From Ligustrum vulgare (Eukaryota; Streptophyta; Magnoliopsida; Lamiales; Oleaceae): 64,000 nucleotides of DNA. The stretch is from assembly GCA_963555705.1 (NCBI GenBank), contig OY743182.1, positions 51,278,592 to 51,342,591 of the forward strand, given 5' to 3'. The notes beneath the pieces were generated by a model. It had not been told where the DNA came from. It searched no databases and was given only the letters and a program-made list of their open reading frames with translations. The stretch's first letter is position 1. Every line of letters starts with the position of its first letter. A program made the position numbers and the translations under genes. Below are positions 63,227 to 64,000 of the stretch, one piece after another.

Positions 63227-64000
63227 TAACCCAAATCCCCTTCGAAATCCAAATCCATTCAAACTTCATCTTCAAAAGAAAAAATTTGGAAAACTTCTTC
63301 CAATCAAACTTTCAAATCGGAAATGTATGTTTGCTTCAATGCTTACAGATGTCAAAAGATTGATGAAGTAAATGCCTGTAATAATCTTATTATTGGCTTT
63401 ACTGGACAATTAAAGGGATGGTGGACTAACTACCTTGACGATGCAAGTCGTTTAGAAGTTATTAATGCCACAAAAACCGAAAATGATCAGATTGTTTCTG
63501 ATACATTGACGACCCTTGTTTTTGCCATTATCAAACATTTTATTGGATCTCCTGAATTCCTCCAGGATAGATCGTCAGAAATTCTGATGAATTTATCTTG
63601 TCCAAAATTGCACGACTTCCGATGGTATAAGGATATCTTCCTTACCAGAGTCATGCTTCGCGACGACTGCAATCAAGAGTTCTGGAAAGAAAGATTTCTA
63701 TCTGGACTTCCTAAACTTTTTGCAGAAAAAGTTCGCAATTCAATCAAACTTCAATTTAACAATTCAATACCCTATGGTGACTTAACTTATGGCGAACTTG
63801 TTAGTTACGTCAATAAGGAAGGGTTAGCCCTCTGTAATGATATCAAACTCAAAGCCAAACTCAAATCTGAAAGTTTTGGGTCTAAGCATGAGTTGGGTTC
63901 ATTCTGTGAACAATATGGTTTTGAAAAAATTCTTCCTCCCTCTTCAAAAAACAAGAAGAAGTTTCCTTCATTTCTGAGGAAACGAAATTTTCAAAGTTCC
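63227..64000 (+). pseudogene. Linker and capsid/Gag fragments, pieces F and G, run off the window
   Basis: 63229-63321 matches copy A 52397-52490 (linker). From 63321 the sequence jumps to the copy A capsid region (53149 onward) and continues to the window end, which corresponds to about copy A 53830. Confidence 0.85.

Overview
This is nuclear DNA of a flowering plant, very probably a eudicot. It carries a plant thaumatin-like gene, a LONELY GUY (LOG)-type ORF, a SPINDLY fragment, and plant-specific transposon lineages (Tat and Athila Ty3/gypsy, Ty1/copia-like, hAT, CACTA, Helitron, MITEs). It also carries plant pararetrovirus-like coding sequence. The species cannot be named from this window. 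The region is gene-poor and built mostly of nested mobile elements. Several are delimited to the base by matching target-site duplications (TSDs).

Layout. 1-3.6 kb: an ORF resembling the nucleic-acid-binding protein of carla-type flexiviruses, open at the left edge. It is followed by an intronless LOG-like ORF, a tract dense in small hairpins, and a copia-type LTR on the minus strand. 3.9-4.7 kb: a solo LTR with TSD AGTGA. 5.2-9.2 kb: a CACTA (En/Spm) transposon relic split by a complete 2.95-kb LTR element (TSD CCTGG) with one unrecognised ORF. This LTR element is of the same family as the solo LTR. 10.7-13.8 kb: a hAT element with TSD CCACCTCT whose transposase is broken only by three nonsense codons. 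14.0-15.8 kb: a MITE and a CACTA-like non-autonomous element.

16.0-26.1 kb: a complete Tat-lineage Ty3/gypsy element (TSD CTTTG) with gag, protease, reverse transcriptase (RT), two RNase H domains, integrase, a tandem-repeat array, and an antisense gene that appears to contain two introns. 26.2-29.9 kb: non-coding DNA with microsatellites and a duplication. 29.9-35.9 kb: an Athila-type relic. 35.9-47.6 kb: host or Helitron-like DNA interrupted by a second Tat-type element on the minus strand (39.0-47.3 kb). That element has no recognisable gag or pol but carries three kinds of 3'-region repeats and a piece of SPINDLY.

49.1-49.8 kb: a thaumatin-like (PR-5) gene with one frameshift. 50.7-64.0 kb: a cluster of pararetrovirus-like sequence. 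One copy has an intact ~1957-codon polyprotein (30K movement protein, capsid/Gag, zinc knuckle, aspartic protease, membrane segment, C-terminal domain) but no RT, RNase H or integrase. It is followed by at least six further pieces of the same unit in alternating orientation. (TA)n tracts flank the first copy.

Functional reading. Only the LOG-like ORF and the polyprotein at 51.0-56.9 kb are uninterrupted long coding regions of recognised type. The thaumatin gene is one base away from being open. The rest is a record of element insertion, decay and rearrangement. The points most worth following are the RT-less pararetrovirus-like family and its mosaic cluster, the virus-like ORF beside LOG, the antisense spliced gene in the Tat element, and the SPINDLY capture.
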